64,000 bases of DNA from Bacteroidetes bacterium UBA2664 (GCA_002359315.1 DEMS01000032.1:3989-67988); one strand, 5' to 3'; numbered from the stretch's first letter, positions 26,663 through 37,900 are shown. Notes: generated by a model not told the origin, from the letters alone. Program-made: numbers and translations.

Positions 26663-27072
26663 GCACATCTCCCAGAGAAGAGCTGTTAAAATTTGCCCTC
26701 GGCTACATGGTGAGCAAAAACCATAGCGTGGAGCGGTACATCAAATACGCAAAACTTATACGGTCGCAAGTTGAACTGATTCAGAAAATTGAAAACCGGC
26801 CTATTGCGGTTAGCGACTGGATACAAATGGCTATTGAATTAGGTCGGCAGGCCTTGGTGAGAGAAATCGGAGCGAAACGAATTGCAGAAAGCATATATCC
26901 CCTTGTGGATGGATCAGGGCAATTGAAACCATACGTCTCATTTCCGGCTGGGCCTGCCACTAATTTACTGCTGGGATTCACCGGTACCTACAACTCCCTG
27001 ACCAATCGGGAGAGACGATTTTTAGTGCAGATCATCAGTGAGCTGCAAAACCTTCACCGCAAAAACCACTGA
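26659..27072 (+). CDS. Hypothetical protein of late operon
   Basis: A 137-residue soluble protein from a GTG start that overlaps the preceding stop by 4 bases (GTGA). It is helical with a central GRQALVREIGAKRIAESIYPLV and a terminal helix RRFLVQIISELQNLHRKNH. No recognised domain. The coupled start and the coding-like composition support it. Confidence 0.6.
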   Translation: MSTSPREELLKFALGYMVSKNHSVERYIKYAKLIRSQVELIQKIENRPIAVSDWIQMAIELGRQALVREIGAKRIAESIYPLVDGSGQLKPYVSFPAGPATNLLLGFTGTYNSLTNRERRFLVQIISELQNLHRKNH

Positions 27073-27075
27073 CTC

Positions 27076-27297
27076 ATGCCCAAGGTAGAAACTAAGTCTA
27101 TATCCCAAGTTCGTAAAGATAATTACTCCCAAGCCGTTGGTGAAGGCATTACGGCAATTACCCTGAACGGGGAATTTGTAGGTGTTTTAATCACCTGTGG
27201 AAATTCATCACAGGAATTGGCATCCCTTCGCCACAAAAGACTGTTAGACAATCCGGTTCACACCATTACCGAACTCACCAAGCAGGTGCTTCAGTAA
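27076..27297 (+). CDS. Small hypothetical protein
   Basis: A 73-residue protein: KSISQVRKDNYSQAVGEGITAITLNGEFVGVLITCGNSSQELASLRHKRLL. The V..A...GITAITLNGEFVGVLI pattern resembles Phd/YefM-like antitoxin folds (a beta-turn-beta with NGEPVAVL), but no toxin is adjacent. Its last base is shared with the next start (TAATG). Confidence 0.55.
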   Translation: MPKVETKSISQVRKDNYSQAVGEGITAITLNGEFVGVLITCGNSSQELASLRHKRLLDNPVHTITELTKQVLQ

Positions 27298-28310
27298 TGC
27301 AGAGCGGTTACGTAAACATATTACCAGATACCCAGCAGCAATACACCAGAGCACGGGCTGTGGATGCTTCTTTGGGAGCATCCACAGTACCTCTTTCTAC
27401 TCGACGCCAGGCGTACCCCGGTGTGGAAGGCGTGCTTTCGGCAGCCAGTAGGCTGGTTACCAAATATACTGGCGACGAGCGCATTCGCTCACTTGCCCTC
27501 AAAATTACAAGCACGATTCGGCGACACCGGCTTACAGGACAACCCGACCTGCGAAACATTGACGCTATTGCCTCTGCCATATACAAGTGGATGGTGCGCA
27601 ACGTGAATTATGTGCGCGATCCGTGGGATGTCGAGCGTATTCAGTCGCCCTTTGTCACCATAACCCAACGGGCTGGTGACTGCGACGATCATGCTATTTT
27701 AGGTGCAGCCTTATTACAAAGTCTCGGTATTCAAACGGGCTTTCGCATTGTCTCGCGAACCGGACGCCACTTTGACCATATTTACGCGGTGTACCAATCA
27801 CCTACCGGTTGGAAATCATTCGATACCACCGTACTGAAATATCCCGGTTACGTATTTGACGAGCGGCTCATTAAAAAATCCAGGCACGTCACCAACCAGA
27901 TGCCTGAAGGCTTGGGGCTTGATCCCATTACGCTACTCACCACGGCTACCACAATGGCCAGTACCGGGATGACGCTTAAAAATACCTTGTCCAATATATT
28001 TGGAGCCAAAGATAAAGATGAGCGTCAAATGCGCGGAGCCCTGCGAGACTATCTCATGCAGCGGGGCGTGCAATCCGAAGTGATCAGTCTTTCCCAAAAA
28101 GACAATGCCACCCTTCAGCGCTACGCACAGATTATAGATGAACTTGGAGCCCCGGCGGTTCAGCAACTGAATCGCTACGGGCAACTTTCCCCGGTTTGGG
28201 TTACTCAACAACAAGTAGCAAATAAAAACAAAAAAATGGGGCTCTATGCCGGTCTTGCCATTGGAACACTGGTTCTGATTGGTGGCGGGTATATGCTTCT
28301 AAACAAATAG
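27297..28310 (+). CDS. Transglutaminase-like cysteine protease with C-terminal membrane anchor
   Basis: A 337-residue protein with a transglutaminase-like core. The Cys is in TITQRAGDCDDHAILGAALLQSLGI (about residue 125), the His in RTGRHFDHIYAVYQS and the Asp in WKSFDTTVL. This catalytic triad suggests a peptidase or peptidoglycan amidase. The C-terminus (KKMGLYAGLAIGTLVLIGGGYMLLNK) is a single membrane helix with a basic end. The N-terminus MQSGYVNILPD carries the SGY tag seen in several neighbours. It is likely a virion-membrane protein processing capsid proteins or the cell wall. Confidence 0.8.
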   Translation: MQSGYVNILPDTQQQYTRARAVDASLGASTVPLSTRRQAYPGVEGVLSAASRLVTKYTGDERIRSLALKITSTIRRHRLTGQPDLRNIDAIASAIYKWMVRNVNYVRDPWDVERIQSPFVTITQRAGDCDDHAILGAALLQSLGIQTGFRIVSRTGRHFDHIYAVYQSPTGWKSFDTTVLKYPGYVFDERLIKKSRHVTNQMPEGLGLDPITLLTTATTMASTGMTLKNTLSNIFGAKDKDERQMRGALRDYLMQRGVQSEVISLSQKDNATLQRYAQIIDELGAPAVQQLNRYGQLSPVWVTQQQVANKNKKMGLYAGLAIGTLVLIGGGYMLLNK

Positions 28311-28313
28311 ACC

Positions 28314-28736
28314 ATGAGTAAAAGTGGATTTATCATTCCCTTAGAGGATACTGTCATTGGAGAGGAAGACGCGGTGATTGCCGTAGCCATCAGTCCGGGA
28401 CTCGGCAACTGGGAAGAAACCGACCCGTGCCGGTATGCCAATCAAAGTTGTAAAGGCAAAATGTTTGGCAAGCTGAAAAGCTGCCGACGTCAACGCGAGA
28501 AAAGTCAGGCGCTATGCAAAGCGCACGAAGCTTCCCTTCAAAAGAAAGCCCAGTGGGAAGGCCAGCGCGAGGAAATGATGCAGGCGCTCCAGACCAATCT
28601 TACCACCACCGCCTCCCAACAGAAAACAGCCAATTCGACCATGAAGTCGGGTATCGCTGTGGGGGGAGTCGCCCTTACCGGTGCCATTGCTTTGGCGGTT
28701 TTAATGCTGAAACGAAAAAAGAAATCTTCTAAATAA
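28314..28736 (+). CDS. Small tail-anchored protein, Cys-rich
   Basis: A 140-residue protein starting MSKSGFIIPLED, a variant of the SGY tag. There are four Cys in PCRYANQSCKGKMFGKLKSCRRQREKSQALCKAHE, then a coiled-coil part. A C-terminal helix SGIAVGGVALTGAIALAVLM is followed by KRKKKSSK. The Cys spacing could bind zinc or form disulfides. No family recognised. Candidate minor virion-membrane protein. Confidence 0.65.
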   Translation: MSKSGFIIPLEDTVIGEEDAVIAVAISPGLGNWEETDPCRYANQSCKGKMFGKLKSCRRQREKSQALCKAHEASLQKKAQWEGQREEMMQALQTNLTTTASQQKTANSTMKSGIAVGGVALTGAIALAVLMLKRKKKSSK

Positions 28737-28749
28737 GCAGGCCTGTCCC

Positions 28750-29073
28750 ATGACCAAACAACCCAGCGGTTACACCAGTTTTGATCTTCTCAACCAACGA
28801 GCAGCTACTGTTACCCAGCCTACCCAAACCAAATTTGGCTCGGCTTTAACCTCTATTAGTGACCTCCTAAAGACCGCGACCGATACCGTGGTGACCATAG
28901 ATGGGGTCGTCAACAAAGGCGGTAACAAGTCTGGAGGCGGGCAACCGGCGATGCTTTACCCAGGCCAAGGAGCACCTGCTCCCAGCGGCTCGGGAGAGTT
29001 GATCAAGTATGCGGGCATAGCCGGAATCGCCATTGGCGGTGGAATCATTCTACTCAAAGTGCTGAAGAAGTAA
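28750..29073 (+). CDS. Small tail-anchored protein with SGY tag
   Basis: A 107-residue protein starting MTKQPSGYTSFDLLNQ. The middle is Ser/Thr- and Gly-rich (SGGGQPAMLYPGQGAPAPSGSG), and a terminal helix YAGIAGIAIGGGIILLKVLKK ends with basic residues. No enzymatic motif. Position and design match a virion membrane protein. Confidence 0.65.
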   Translation: MTKQPSGYTSFDLLNQRAATVTQPTQTKFGSALTSISDLLKTATDTVVTIDGVVNKGGNKSGGGQPAMLYPGQGAPAPSGSGELIKYAGIAGIAIGGGIILLKVLKK

Positions 29074-29075
29074 GT

Positions 29076-29345
29076 ATGCAAGCAGGACGAATTTCAACAT
29101 TTCTGGATGGAGGCGTTCCAGGTGGCCATGCTCCTATGGTATTGCCAGAGGTAGAAGACACTTCCTACGAACAGCCTGATATGCAGGTCATCGAAATGGG
29201 CGAAGGCGAAGAGCCTACGGCCAAAAAACTATGCCAGCGACTTCAGGAGCAGCCGATTTCACTTTCGCAGTGGATTCGGGATAACCAGAACACCTTAATG
29301 ATTGCGGGCGGCCTTTATGTGGGCTATCGCTTGCTAAGGAGGTAA
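29076..29345 (+). CDS. Small tail-anchored protein
   Basis: An 89-residue protein starting MQAGRISTFLDGGVPGG (a loose form of the N-terminal tag). It has an acidic middle (EVEDTSYEQPDMQVIEMGEGEEPTAKK) and a terminal helix TLMIAGGLYVGYRLLRR. No family recognised. Confidence 0.6.
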   Translation: MQAGRISTFLDGGVPGGHAPMVLPEVEDTSYEQPDMQVIEMGEGEEPTAKKLCQRLQEQPISLSQWIRDNQNTLMIAGGLYVGYRLLRR

Positions 29346-29346
29346 A

Positions 29347-30030
29347 ATGAACGCGCAATCAGGATATATCGACACCGGACTCGGGCAGCTCAACCTGTCC
29401 AGCAATATCATAAGCTCGGAGGCGGTAGAACTTCGCATCATCGGACGAAACCCCGCCTCGGGGAACCCGCCCAGTGGGGTTCCGTTTTCCCTCGATCTTG
29501 AAATTGAAACTTTCCGAAACTGGGCTAAAGTGATTTTTGTGCCGTTTATGGCCAGATGGGGGCAATGCCCCGACGCCCTGGTGGTGGTTCGCTCGGAGCA
29601 GACTGGATCGGTGTTAGGCTTCCAGCGTTTCCAAACCTCGATGATGGACGGATGCCGCGCACAGGGACGAGTTCTCTTTGACCGCTCGTTTGTTCCCACC
29701 TCAGCCCATAAAGTAATTTTTGAAGTGTATCCCGTTGATGTGGAAATGAGCAGTATTTCCGCTTCCGATCTCATTGCAAAATCCACGCCTATTTCTCTCG
29801 ACCTTGACCAGAAAACCGGCGAGCAGTCGGGGGTGTATTCTCCCCCCACAGAGTCGTGGTACAAAATGCCCGAACTTGGGCCAGGTAATGCCCTTGGGGA
29901 AGTTAACACGCTACTCAAACGGGTAATCATTATATCATTTGCTGGCGCGGGGCTTTATTTCTTAGCCCCCATGCTCCCCGGACTTCGGGCAGGCATCAAA
30001 GCTTTAGCCCCAAAAGTAGGTTCCGAATGA
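29347..30030 (+). CDS. Membrane-anchored structural protein candidate
   Basis: A 227-residue protein starting MNAQSGYIDTGLGQLN. Residues about 20-165 are beta-rich (VELRIIGRNPASGNPPSGVPFSLDLEIETFRNWAKVIFVPFMARWG; VIFEVYPVDVEMSSISASDL). A helix near the C-terminus (VIIISFAGAGLYFLAPML) is followed by a basic-tailed end. It overlaps the next start by 4 bases. It may be a vertex or penton-associated protein (speculative). Confidence 0.6.
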   Translation: MNAQSGYIDTGLGQLNLSSNIISSEAVELRIIGRNPASGNPPSGVPFSLDLEIETFRNWAKVIFVPFMARWGQCPDALVVVRSEQTGSVLGFQRFQTSMMDGCRAQGRVLFDRSFVPTSAHKVIFEVYPVDVEMSSISASDLIAKSTPISLDLDQKTGEQSGVYSPPTESWYKMPELGPGNALGEVNTLLKRVIIISFAGAGLYFLAPMLPGLRAGIKALAPKVGSE

Positions 30031-30422
30031 GATCTGGGTATGTACCACATACCGGCTCCGGCCTACACGGCATGGACGATTACCTGCAGCGCACCTCTCA
30101 GAACGCTTTCAAACTGTTTGCGGGCAAACTTCAGAGCGCCACAAGCGGTCGCCGTGGCCAGCTTGCAACGATGGGACTCAACCTGGCCAACCTAACCACC
30201 AGTAAAGCAGGCATCAACAAGGTATATGAGCAAAACGCCGGAGTCATTGACGACTACTTCGAGTATGTGGATCTGGTGGCACTATCAGAAAAACTGGGCG
30301 TGGAAGAGGCGGTCTCGACGGGCGTGTCTCGCTCGCTGCTCAAAACCGGATCAATGATTCTAATTGGCATGGCCATCGGGATGGCAGGACAACGAATATT
30401 TACAGGAAAAAGGAACCAATGA
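30027..30422 (+). CDS. Small tail-anchored protein with SGY tag
   Basis: A 131-residue protein starting MRSGYVPHTGSGLHGMDDYLQ. It has a helical middle and a terminal helix GSMILIGMAIGMAGQRIFTGKRNQ. Its start overlaps the upstream stop and its stop overlaps the next start (ATGA), so it is translationally coupled in a tight structural operon. Confidence 0.6.
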   Translation: MRSGYVPHTGSGLHGMDDYLQRTSQNAFKLFAGKLQSATSGRRGQLATMGLNLANLTTSKAGINKVYEQNAGVIDDYFEYVDLVALSEKLGVEEAVSTGVSRSLLKTGSMILIGMAIGMAGQRIFTGKRNQ

Positions 30423-30730
30423 CATTAAAGAAAGGCGACTCAGGACAACAGGTACTCCGGCTGCAAGCAGGACTGCAAAAAGCGGGCTTCGCGCTCCCTC
30501 AATACGGTATTGACGGCAAGTTTGGCCCCGAAACCCAGTCGGCGGTCATGCAGGCCCAGCGCCGATTTTCCCTTCCGGTAACCGGAGTAGCTGGCCCGGA
30601 CTTGCTGGCTAAATTAGGCGCTACCGGTCTTCCTTCCACCCAAAATTCAGCGGTTTTGAAAAAGACCGTGCTTGCTGGCATTGCTATCGGAGTGCTGTTT
30701 GTAATCGCCAAGAAAATGAGGAAACATTGA
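30419..30730 (+). CDS. Peptidoglycan-binding protein with C-terminal membrane helix
   Basis: A 103-residue protein. Residues 1-68 form a PG_binding_1 domain: LKKGDSGQQVLRLQAGLQKAGFALPQYGIDGKFGPETQSAVMQAQRRFSLPVTGVAGPDLLAKL. The rest is one helix, TVLAGIAIGVLFVIAKKMRKH. This puts a cell-wall anchor on a membrane protein, useful for docking the virion or for locating the lytic enzymes during entry. It lacks the SGY tag. Confidence 0.85.
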   Translation: MTLKKGDSGQQVLRLQAGLQKAGFALPQYGIDGKFGPETQSAVMQAQRRFSLPVTGVAGPDLLAKLGATGLPSTQNSAVLKKTVLAGIAIGVLFVIAKKMRKH

Positions 30731-30731
30731 G

Positions 30732-31985
30732 ATGGATAGCCAGAACACCATGAGCGCCAAAGAGCTGGCAACCCTCAACATCAAAGGCATTAAAATAGCA
30801 AGCCCATACGGGGCACTTCTTGGAGAGCCAGAGAAAAATGCGGTCATTTTTATTTGGGGCGAAAAAGGAGCCGGAAAATCCACCTTCAGTTTGGGTCTGG
30901 CCAACGCGTTAGCCCAACACGGAAGAGTGGAATACATCCCCGCCGAAGAGCATTTCGGAAAAACCTTGGTGGATCGGGTAAAACGCTTAAACGCTACCCA
31001 CTCGAACCTCAATTTCACCAAATGGAAATCCCTTACCAGCCTCAAAGAAATTCTACTTAAAAATGGATCGGCATTCTGCGTGCTTGACTCCATCACTGTG
31101 ATCGAAGCCAACGATAAAATGACGGTCGAACTGGCCCAGTGGTGCCGGGAGCAAGGTATTGGGTTCATCATGGTGGCTCACGCAACTAAGGACGGCAAGT
31201 ACAAAGGCAATACCAGTATTGCCCACGAGTGCGACATCGAAATCAAGGTCACCAAAGAGGGCCTCGCCGAAACCGAAAAGAACCGCTATCAGGTGCTCAG
31301 CTCCATCGAGGTTCCCTTTACCTCCACCCGAAACAATGAATATGAAAAAGTAAAAACGGCTCCCGTGAAACGAGAAAACCCTGTTGACCTGCCCTTTAGC
31401 ATTTCACTCAAAGAAATCGACAAACTCCACAAACTTCGCTCATGGAAACGGGTGAATTCCCTGCTCGGCTCAAAGATGCCGTGTTACTCCAAACAGCATT
31501 CCGGGGAGTCCGAGCGGGCAACGCTGAGCATTCGCTACGTGCCGGACTACTACAACAAACGCTATATCGTAGAGCTGCTCATTGACGGGGAGCTCAAAAC
31601 CCAGATTTGCACCGAAGGAGCTAAAGGCGGGTTTGCCGCTTCCTGGGCCCAGCTGGTGAAAAAGCACGGCAACCTGGAAGTGCAGATTCTCGCCCAGGAT
31701 CACGCGAAGAAAGTGTTGGGGGCACGAGAATACCGAAGGCAGGAAAAGCTTCAGAGTAAGAATTCAGATTGTCCGCCAGCAAGAAAATCAAACACAAAGA
31801 AGAAGCCAAAGCGAAAGCCTACTCCACCCACCAAGAAAACGGCCAAGAAAAAACCGGCGGTAAAGAAAACCAAACCGGTACCTAAGCCTAAAGAGCTGGC
31901 AACTCCAAAGCAGTCCGTGGATCTGGAAGCCGCTCGAAAAAGCCAAGCCAAACTCGACGCCTTTTTAGAAAAAGTACTTAGCTAA
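30732..31985 (+). CDS. RecA/RadA-like P-loop ATPase with basic tail, candidate packaging ATPase
   Basis: A 417-residue protein. Residues 30-200 make a RecA-fold ATPase: Walker A GEKGAGKSTFSLGLANAL (about 40), Walker B AFCVLDSITVIEAN, and a sensor-like GFIMVAHATKDGKYKGNTSIAHECDIEIKV. A second domain (210-335) is unassigned. The C-terminus is a Lys/Pro-rich low-complexity tail (KKKPKRKPTPPTKKTAKKKPA). It could be a RadA-type recombination ATPase, but it is the only stand-alone motor ATPase among the structural genes, so genome packaging is a candidate role. No FtsK-type HerA motif is visible. Confidence 0.65.
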   Translation: MDSQNTMSAKELATLNIKGIKIASPYGALLGEPEKNAVIFIWGEKGAGKSTFSLGLANALAQHGRVEYIPAEEHFGKTLVDRVKRLNATHSNLNFTKWKSLTSLKEILLKNGSAFCVLDSITVIEANDKMTVELAQWCREQGIGFIMVAHATKDGKYKGNTSIAHECDIEIKVTKEGLAETEKNRYQVLSSIEVPFTSTRNNEYEKVKTAPVKRENPVDLPFSISLKEIDKLHKLRSWKRVNSLLGSKMPCYSKQHSGESERATLSIRYVPDYYNKRYIVELLIDGELKTQICTEGAKGGFAASWAQLVKKHGNLEVQILAQDHAKKVLGAREYRRQEKLQSKNSDCPPARKSNTKKKPKRKPTPPTKKTAKKKPAVKKTKPVPKPKELATPKQSVDLEAARKSQAKLDAFLEKVLS

Positions 31986-31988
31986 GCG

Positions 31989-34900
31989 ATGCCAGTAGTT
32001 AAAACAAATATCGACCAGATTACGCACCTGTCCACCGGCGACTTTGATCACTGGCTGGGCGACTGGGACTCCGATGGAATCGTCAATATTGATGATCCCA
32101 ACCCGCTTACTCCGGGCGATACTGCCCCTGTGTCTGAGGCCGAACTGGCCCCGCAGATCAAGGCGGTGATTGAGACGAAGAACAACTACATCCCAGCCCT
32201 GAAGAAAGTCATGAAAGGCCTAATCGGGATGAATTTGGCGCTGGTCGTCAAGGGTCGCATTAAAGAAGTGTATTCCACTTTAGGGAAACTTATTCGCAAG
32301 CGGTTTCCGTTTACGGAAAAGATTGCCACCAAGTCTGGAGAAAAATACACAACCGGCCTGACCGATGTGGCAGGCTGTATGGCGATTGCCGAAACGCAGG
32401 CGCAGGTGGATCAGATTGTGGAGCGTATCCAGTCGGGCGAGCTGGGTGAGGTGTGGGAACACGAAGACAAATATAAACATCCTGCAAACGGCTACCGCGC
32501 CCATCATTTTATCCTCGTAGTGGACAAGCTGTACCCGGTCGAAATCCAGGTAAAAACCAAACGGATGTCCATGATCTCGGCGGCCTCACACCAGCCCTAT
32601 AAAGTGGGCCAGCTTAACGGAGCGCTGCTGGAAGAATTGACCCAGCTCGCGTGGAAAGCTGACAAGGGCGACACCGAATCGACAGAAAAATTGGAGCCGT
32701 ACTTAGCAGATCTGGACGCTCTTGAAACTCAGCTTACTCTTCGATCTAATCCAAGTGGAGAACTTCAGCAACTTCAGGCAGATTTTGAGCAGACCATAGG
32801 CAAACTGGCACTGGCGTTTCAGCTGGATAAGTTTCCAGCTGAGTACAAGCAGGAAGCCCTGGAGCTTTTCAGGGCACACGGGCGCATCATCGGCGTCGAT
32901 TTTGATGGGGTATTTAAACAAGCCTCTACCAAAGAATCTAAGCCGATCAAGGAGCCCAAAAAGAAATCAGGCCAATCAATTTTTAGGTTTAGTGACACCG
33001 AATTGTCGGAATTTGCGCCCATCAAACTAACGGCCTCCGAGCGTCGCAAGGCCAACGAAGCGGCTATCGCCGTACTTCAAAAGGAAGACCGCGCGATTAC
33101 CAAATCCGATATTGAAGTACTTCGTACGTACACCGGGGCGGGTGGTTTAGGATACACCGAATCCACCGAACATTCCAAGCGGGGTTTGTTGAATGAGCAC
33201 TACACGTCCTACCCCGTGGTCAAACTCATCTGGGACAAACTTCAACAGATGGGTGTTACGGGCGGCAATATTTTAGAGCCAGGTTCCGGCGTGGGTAACT
33301 TTGCCGGATTCCTTCCCGACCGCGAGAAATTCCGCATGGTCATGATCGAACGCTCGGCCATTAGCTCCCGCATAGCACGTCTTTTGTACCCGATGCAGAC
33401 CGTGCGCCACGAGAACTTTGCGGGCACCGATCTATCCCTGTATAACCTGACCGGCGTGGTTGGAAACGTGCCCTTTGGGGACCTGAAAATTCATACCTCC
33501 CGCGACCCGCTGGCCCCGCTTAGCCCACGCATTCACGACTATTTTATTCTGAAATCACTGGACGCATTGAAGCCCGGTGGTTTCTTGGCCGTAATTACCT
33601 CAACCGGCACGATGGACAAAAAAGACCCGTCCATTCGGCAGGCTATGATACAACGTGCCCGCTTTGTCGGGGCCTACCGGTTGCCTTCAACGGCGTTTAA
33701 AGACAACGCCGATACCACGGTAACCACCGATATTCTGTTTTTCCAGAAGTATGGGGAGCACCAGGGAGCAATCCATCCGGATGTGGACTCCAAGCTCAAC
33801 CGACTTTTTGCACAGGAAGATCTGATTGAAAGTCAGGTATCCTATAATGGTGAAACCTATACCGCTTTTTACAATCCCTTCTTCAAAGAGCATCCCGAGC
33901 ATGTGTTAGGCGAACATATTCAGGGGCACCATGTACAGTTTTATTCCCGCATGGGCGTTAAAGGCGAGCTTTCCGAAGGCCTCATTCAAAGGGTGCTTTC
34001 TGACGGACTAACTTTTCCTTACGCGCTTCCGGGCAAGATGCCATTGTACAACATACCCGATGACGGGATTATGCTCGACCTTCCAAGATCATACCATCCG
34101 GGGAATATCGTTTTCCACGAGAACCATTTTTACGAGAAACAGCGACGGTTTTTCAAGCGGCTTACGCTCAAAGGCGGCTCGGGGCTGGAGACCCGCATCG
34201 GCTCGGCTTGCCAGCTACTCGATAAATACGACGACTATATTACCGCACTGGCACAGGAAACCAGCGAAAAGGACGCCCTCCGCGCTGAGTTCAAGCAGTT
34301 GCTTGCGGGTCACATAAAGCAGTATGGTATTCCCGATGAAGACGAGGACATCCGCAAGGTGTTCAAGTTCGACAACCGGCTCTACAAGCTCACAACGCTC
34401 GTGAAGCGAGATCCGCTTAACGAGGAACTCGTGTATGCGGACATCATCGACGCCGATTCCATGTTCAACCGAAACTACGTGCCTGCGGTCAAAGACTCCG
34501 ATGATCTGGCTGAGCTGGCCATGTTCGGGCGCAGTATTGGTGAGACCTTAGATATTGACTTCTACCAGTCGGTGTACAAAGGGGGAACGGCGAGCAAAGA
34601 GGATCTGGAAAAAGCATTGGAAGATCACCCTGACTTTTACTGGAATCCGGCCACCGGAAACCACGAATTTCGCTACCAGTACCTGTCTGGTAACGTGCGC
34701 GAGAAACTGCAACTGGCCCAGGAGCACGAGCTGGAAAAGAATATTAAGGCACTCGGGGAAGTCGTGCCCGAATGGATCGACGTGTATAACATCACCGTGG
34801 ACCCGCAGCACGTGTTCACCTATTTGCCCGCCAAAGCCATTGAAGAGTGGATTAAAGATGAAATGAATTACGATAAGGTGGAAATCGGCCTGGTCAAAGA

Positions 34901-37900
34901 CAAAGCCGATCTGGGTAACCGGTTCTACATGAAGCTTCGAAAATGGGGCCGGTACATTTCTACGGGCGATGAGACCCCCGACGACGACAACCTCGGCTGG
35001 GGCGAGACGCCGTTTACGAAAATCATTACCTCTTACATTCAGGACAGCACGTTTCCACTGAAGTTCTATGATGAGGACGATACCCTGATGCCGTCGATGA
35101 CGCTCAAAGAGGCGCAATCCATGAAGGGCGAACGGGGCCAAATGCTCATCGAGCGAGCGCGAAAAATACAGCGCCAAAACAACAACCGGATGCTCACGCA
35201 CGTGCCCAAAAAGTTCAACAACTGGGTGCGCACCAAAGCTTCGTCCGAAGTCCGGAGCCTGATCGAATCCGCCTACAACCAGACCTATAACGCCGTAATC
35301 AACCCGCCCTTTGACGGGCGCACCCTTCGCGTTCGCGGCATGAGCGATACCTTCTACGGGGTGAAAGACTTTACCGTGTACAAGCACAATCGCGCTATTG
35401 CCGAAAAGTTGGTCTGGAACGGTAAGGGTGCCAACTGCCACGATGTGGGGGCAGGGAAAACACTCGCTTCCATTATCACCTCCCAAGTGCTGCTCCAGCA
35501 GGGAGCCGCCCGAAAACCCATGTTTGTCGTGCCTGGAAAAGTGCAGGAAAAATGGGTGGAAGAATACCTGATGCTCTTTCCTGACGCCAAAGTCCTCAAC
35601 ATGAAAATGGCCTCTGGCGACAAGCACAAAGAACTTACGATGGCCCAGCTCTACAACTGGGACGCTATCTTTATCGCTGACCACGCTTTTAAATCGCTTC
35701 CGCTATCCCCAGCCGAACAGGCTCGTATTTTTCAAGAGCGCATCGACTACTTCAACCAGATGTTGGAGAATTTCGAGGATCTGCTTGAGGAAGACGAGGC
35801 GATCTCGAAAGCGGTCAAGACCTCCATGATGAAACGCATGGAAAAGCAGATGGAAGAATGGGAAACCAAACTCCGCAATGTGGCCCATGCCAAACGACTC
35901 GAAACCGATATTTTCTTTGACGAGCTGGGCGTGGACTGCCTGTTCTTTGACGAGGCGCATTTCTACAAAAACGCCCTTGGTTCAGCCAAAGCCGCCAAGC
36001 TGGGAATCTCGGCAAACAAGCCTTCCCAGCGCGCCGAAGACGCCCTGCAAAAAACACGGTGGCTGTTCAGCAAAGTGGGCCATAAAAACGTGTTTGTCCT
36101 TACAGCGACTCCGGTAGTCAACTCTCCGGTGGAGGTATGGCACATGCTCAACCTGTGCGCCCCGGATTTGCTGACCAAATACGAAATTGAAAACCTCGAC
36201 AACTTCATCAACCTGTTTGTCCGGGAAGAAGAAAAGATCGTCAAAAAGACCAACGGGGAATACCGCTCCGAGCGCGTCGTGGCCGGGTACTACAACCTGC
36301 CGGAAATGCGTAAGATCATTGACGAGGTGATGGACATCAAGAGCTACGATCAGCTCATCGGGTTTTACAAAGAGTTTCCCGATTACATTCAGGATGAATC
36401 CGGAAATACGATTAAAGGAAAAGACGGAAAGCCCAAGGTGCTCGAACCCAAATTCAAGCGCCCCAAGGCCAGCACCCGCAACGTGATTATTGAACCCAGC
36501 GAGCTGCATAAGCTTCTTTTTGATGACATTATCCTCCGAGCCAACGAGGTCATTGCCTGTATGAAAGACCGGCAGTGTGAGACCCGCGACAACTTCCTGG
36601 TAATTACCGGCGATGGTAGTAAGATTGCCACCGATCTGCGGGTGTACGACAAAGATTTTGAAGGTATTGATCGCTCATACCTCAAGCTTGGAGCGATGGT
36701 GGAAAACGTGGCAGCTTCCTATGGTGCCCGTTCCAATCCGGCTCCCGAAATGGTGCCCGAAGACCTATACGGCGACTACTTTCACCGGCCTGGCAGAGGA
36801 CAATTGGCCGTCACTCCTCCGCACTTGCGAGAGAATCCTTCTCATATTGAAGTCATCACCAGCAAGGGCGTGGTAAAAGAAAAAAGTGGCTACTGGGTGG
36901 TGTGGGATGAAAAGAAAGAGGTTTATGAGCCCTTGCATATACTGGAGCCCAAAAAGGCCGAACACACGTGGAGCGAAGGCATCTTTGGCAACGAAAAAGA
37001 AGCTACCGAGCGCGCTAAAAAGCTAAACGCGGAGTGGGAGCAGATCAAAGCCAGTCGATCCAATCCAACCAGCCCAGCCATTCGCAACCAGATTATTTTC
37101 TGCGACTGGATCAGTCTTCATCAGTCACAGGGAGGTAGCTTCCATCAACTCATCAAATCCGAGCTGGTCAAAGCTGGAATCCCCAAAGAACAGATTGCGA
37201 TCATCAACGGGTCCATCATTGGCACGAGCAAAAACGGGGATGATTATTCCGTCAGTAGCAAAGACGATAAGGAAGCATTAAAGAAAGAAGTGCAGGATGA
37301 TTTTAACCAGGGCAAGTACCGCGTGGTGATTGGTAACCAGTCGATTGCCGAGGGGATGAACCTTCAGAAGTGGACCACCGACATGCACCATATGGATGTG
37401 CCCTACACACCTTCGCAAATCCAGCAGCGCAATGGGCGCGGGCTTCGTCAAGGCAATCAGTACTCAGAAGTACAAATCCATTACTACCTGATGCAGGACT
37501 CTTTTGATCAGTACCGGCTGGAACTCGTCTCCAAGAAACAGAGCTGGATTGATGACCTCTTCTTTGGCACCGGGCGTGAAGTCTCCACCGGTGGCGACTC
37601 GGAGTCGCTGGAATACGAGCAAATGGTTGCTGCTACCAACTCCGATCCACGTGTAAAACAATTCTTTGAGGCTTTAGCGCAAAAGAATGTGCTCGACGAC
37701 CGGATTGATAACCTTGAATCCGAGGTTCAGCGACTCCAGGCCAGCCAAGTGCAGGCAACTACTGATATCCAGGGAAAACAGGATCGCATGAAAAGCGTGG
37801 TAGAGCGCGAAACCGCCCTGCAAAACTCGAAGCTTCCCGATAACGCTGAAATCGCACTAAAGGAGAACCTGTTTGAGGCGCAGTACGGGTGGAACGGCGA

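Noticed and set aside
27076..27297. Antitoxin of a toxin-antitoxin pair
   Set aside because: Only a weak Phd-like pattern and no toxin candidate adjacent; kept as hypothetical.
30732..31985. Call as a DnaB replicative helicase
   Set aside because: It has a single RecA-like core with a radA-like layout and a Lys/Pro tail, lacks the DnaB N-terminal domain, and lies in the structural block away from the replication genes.
34548..35684. Long antisense ORF (378 codons) opposite the giant protein
   Set aside because: It is a shadow of the GC-rich plus-strand gene; composition is His/Val-rich as expected for a reverse frame and it has no domain.
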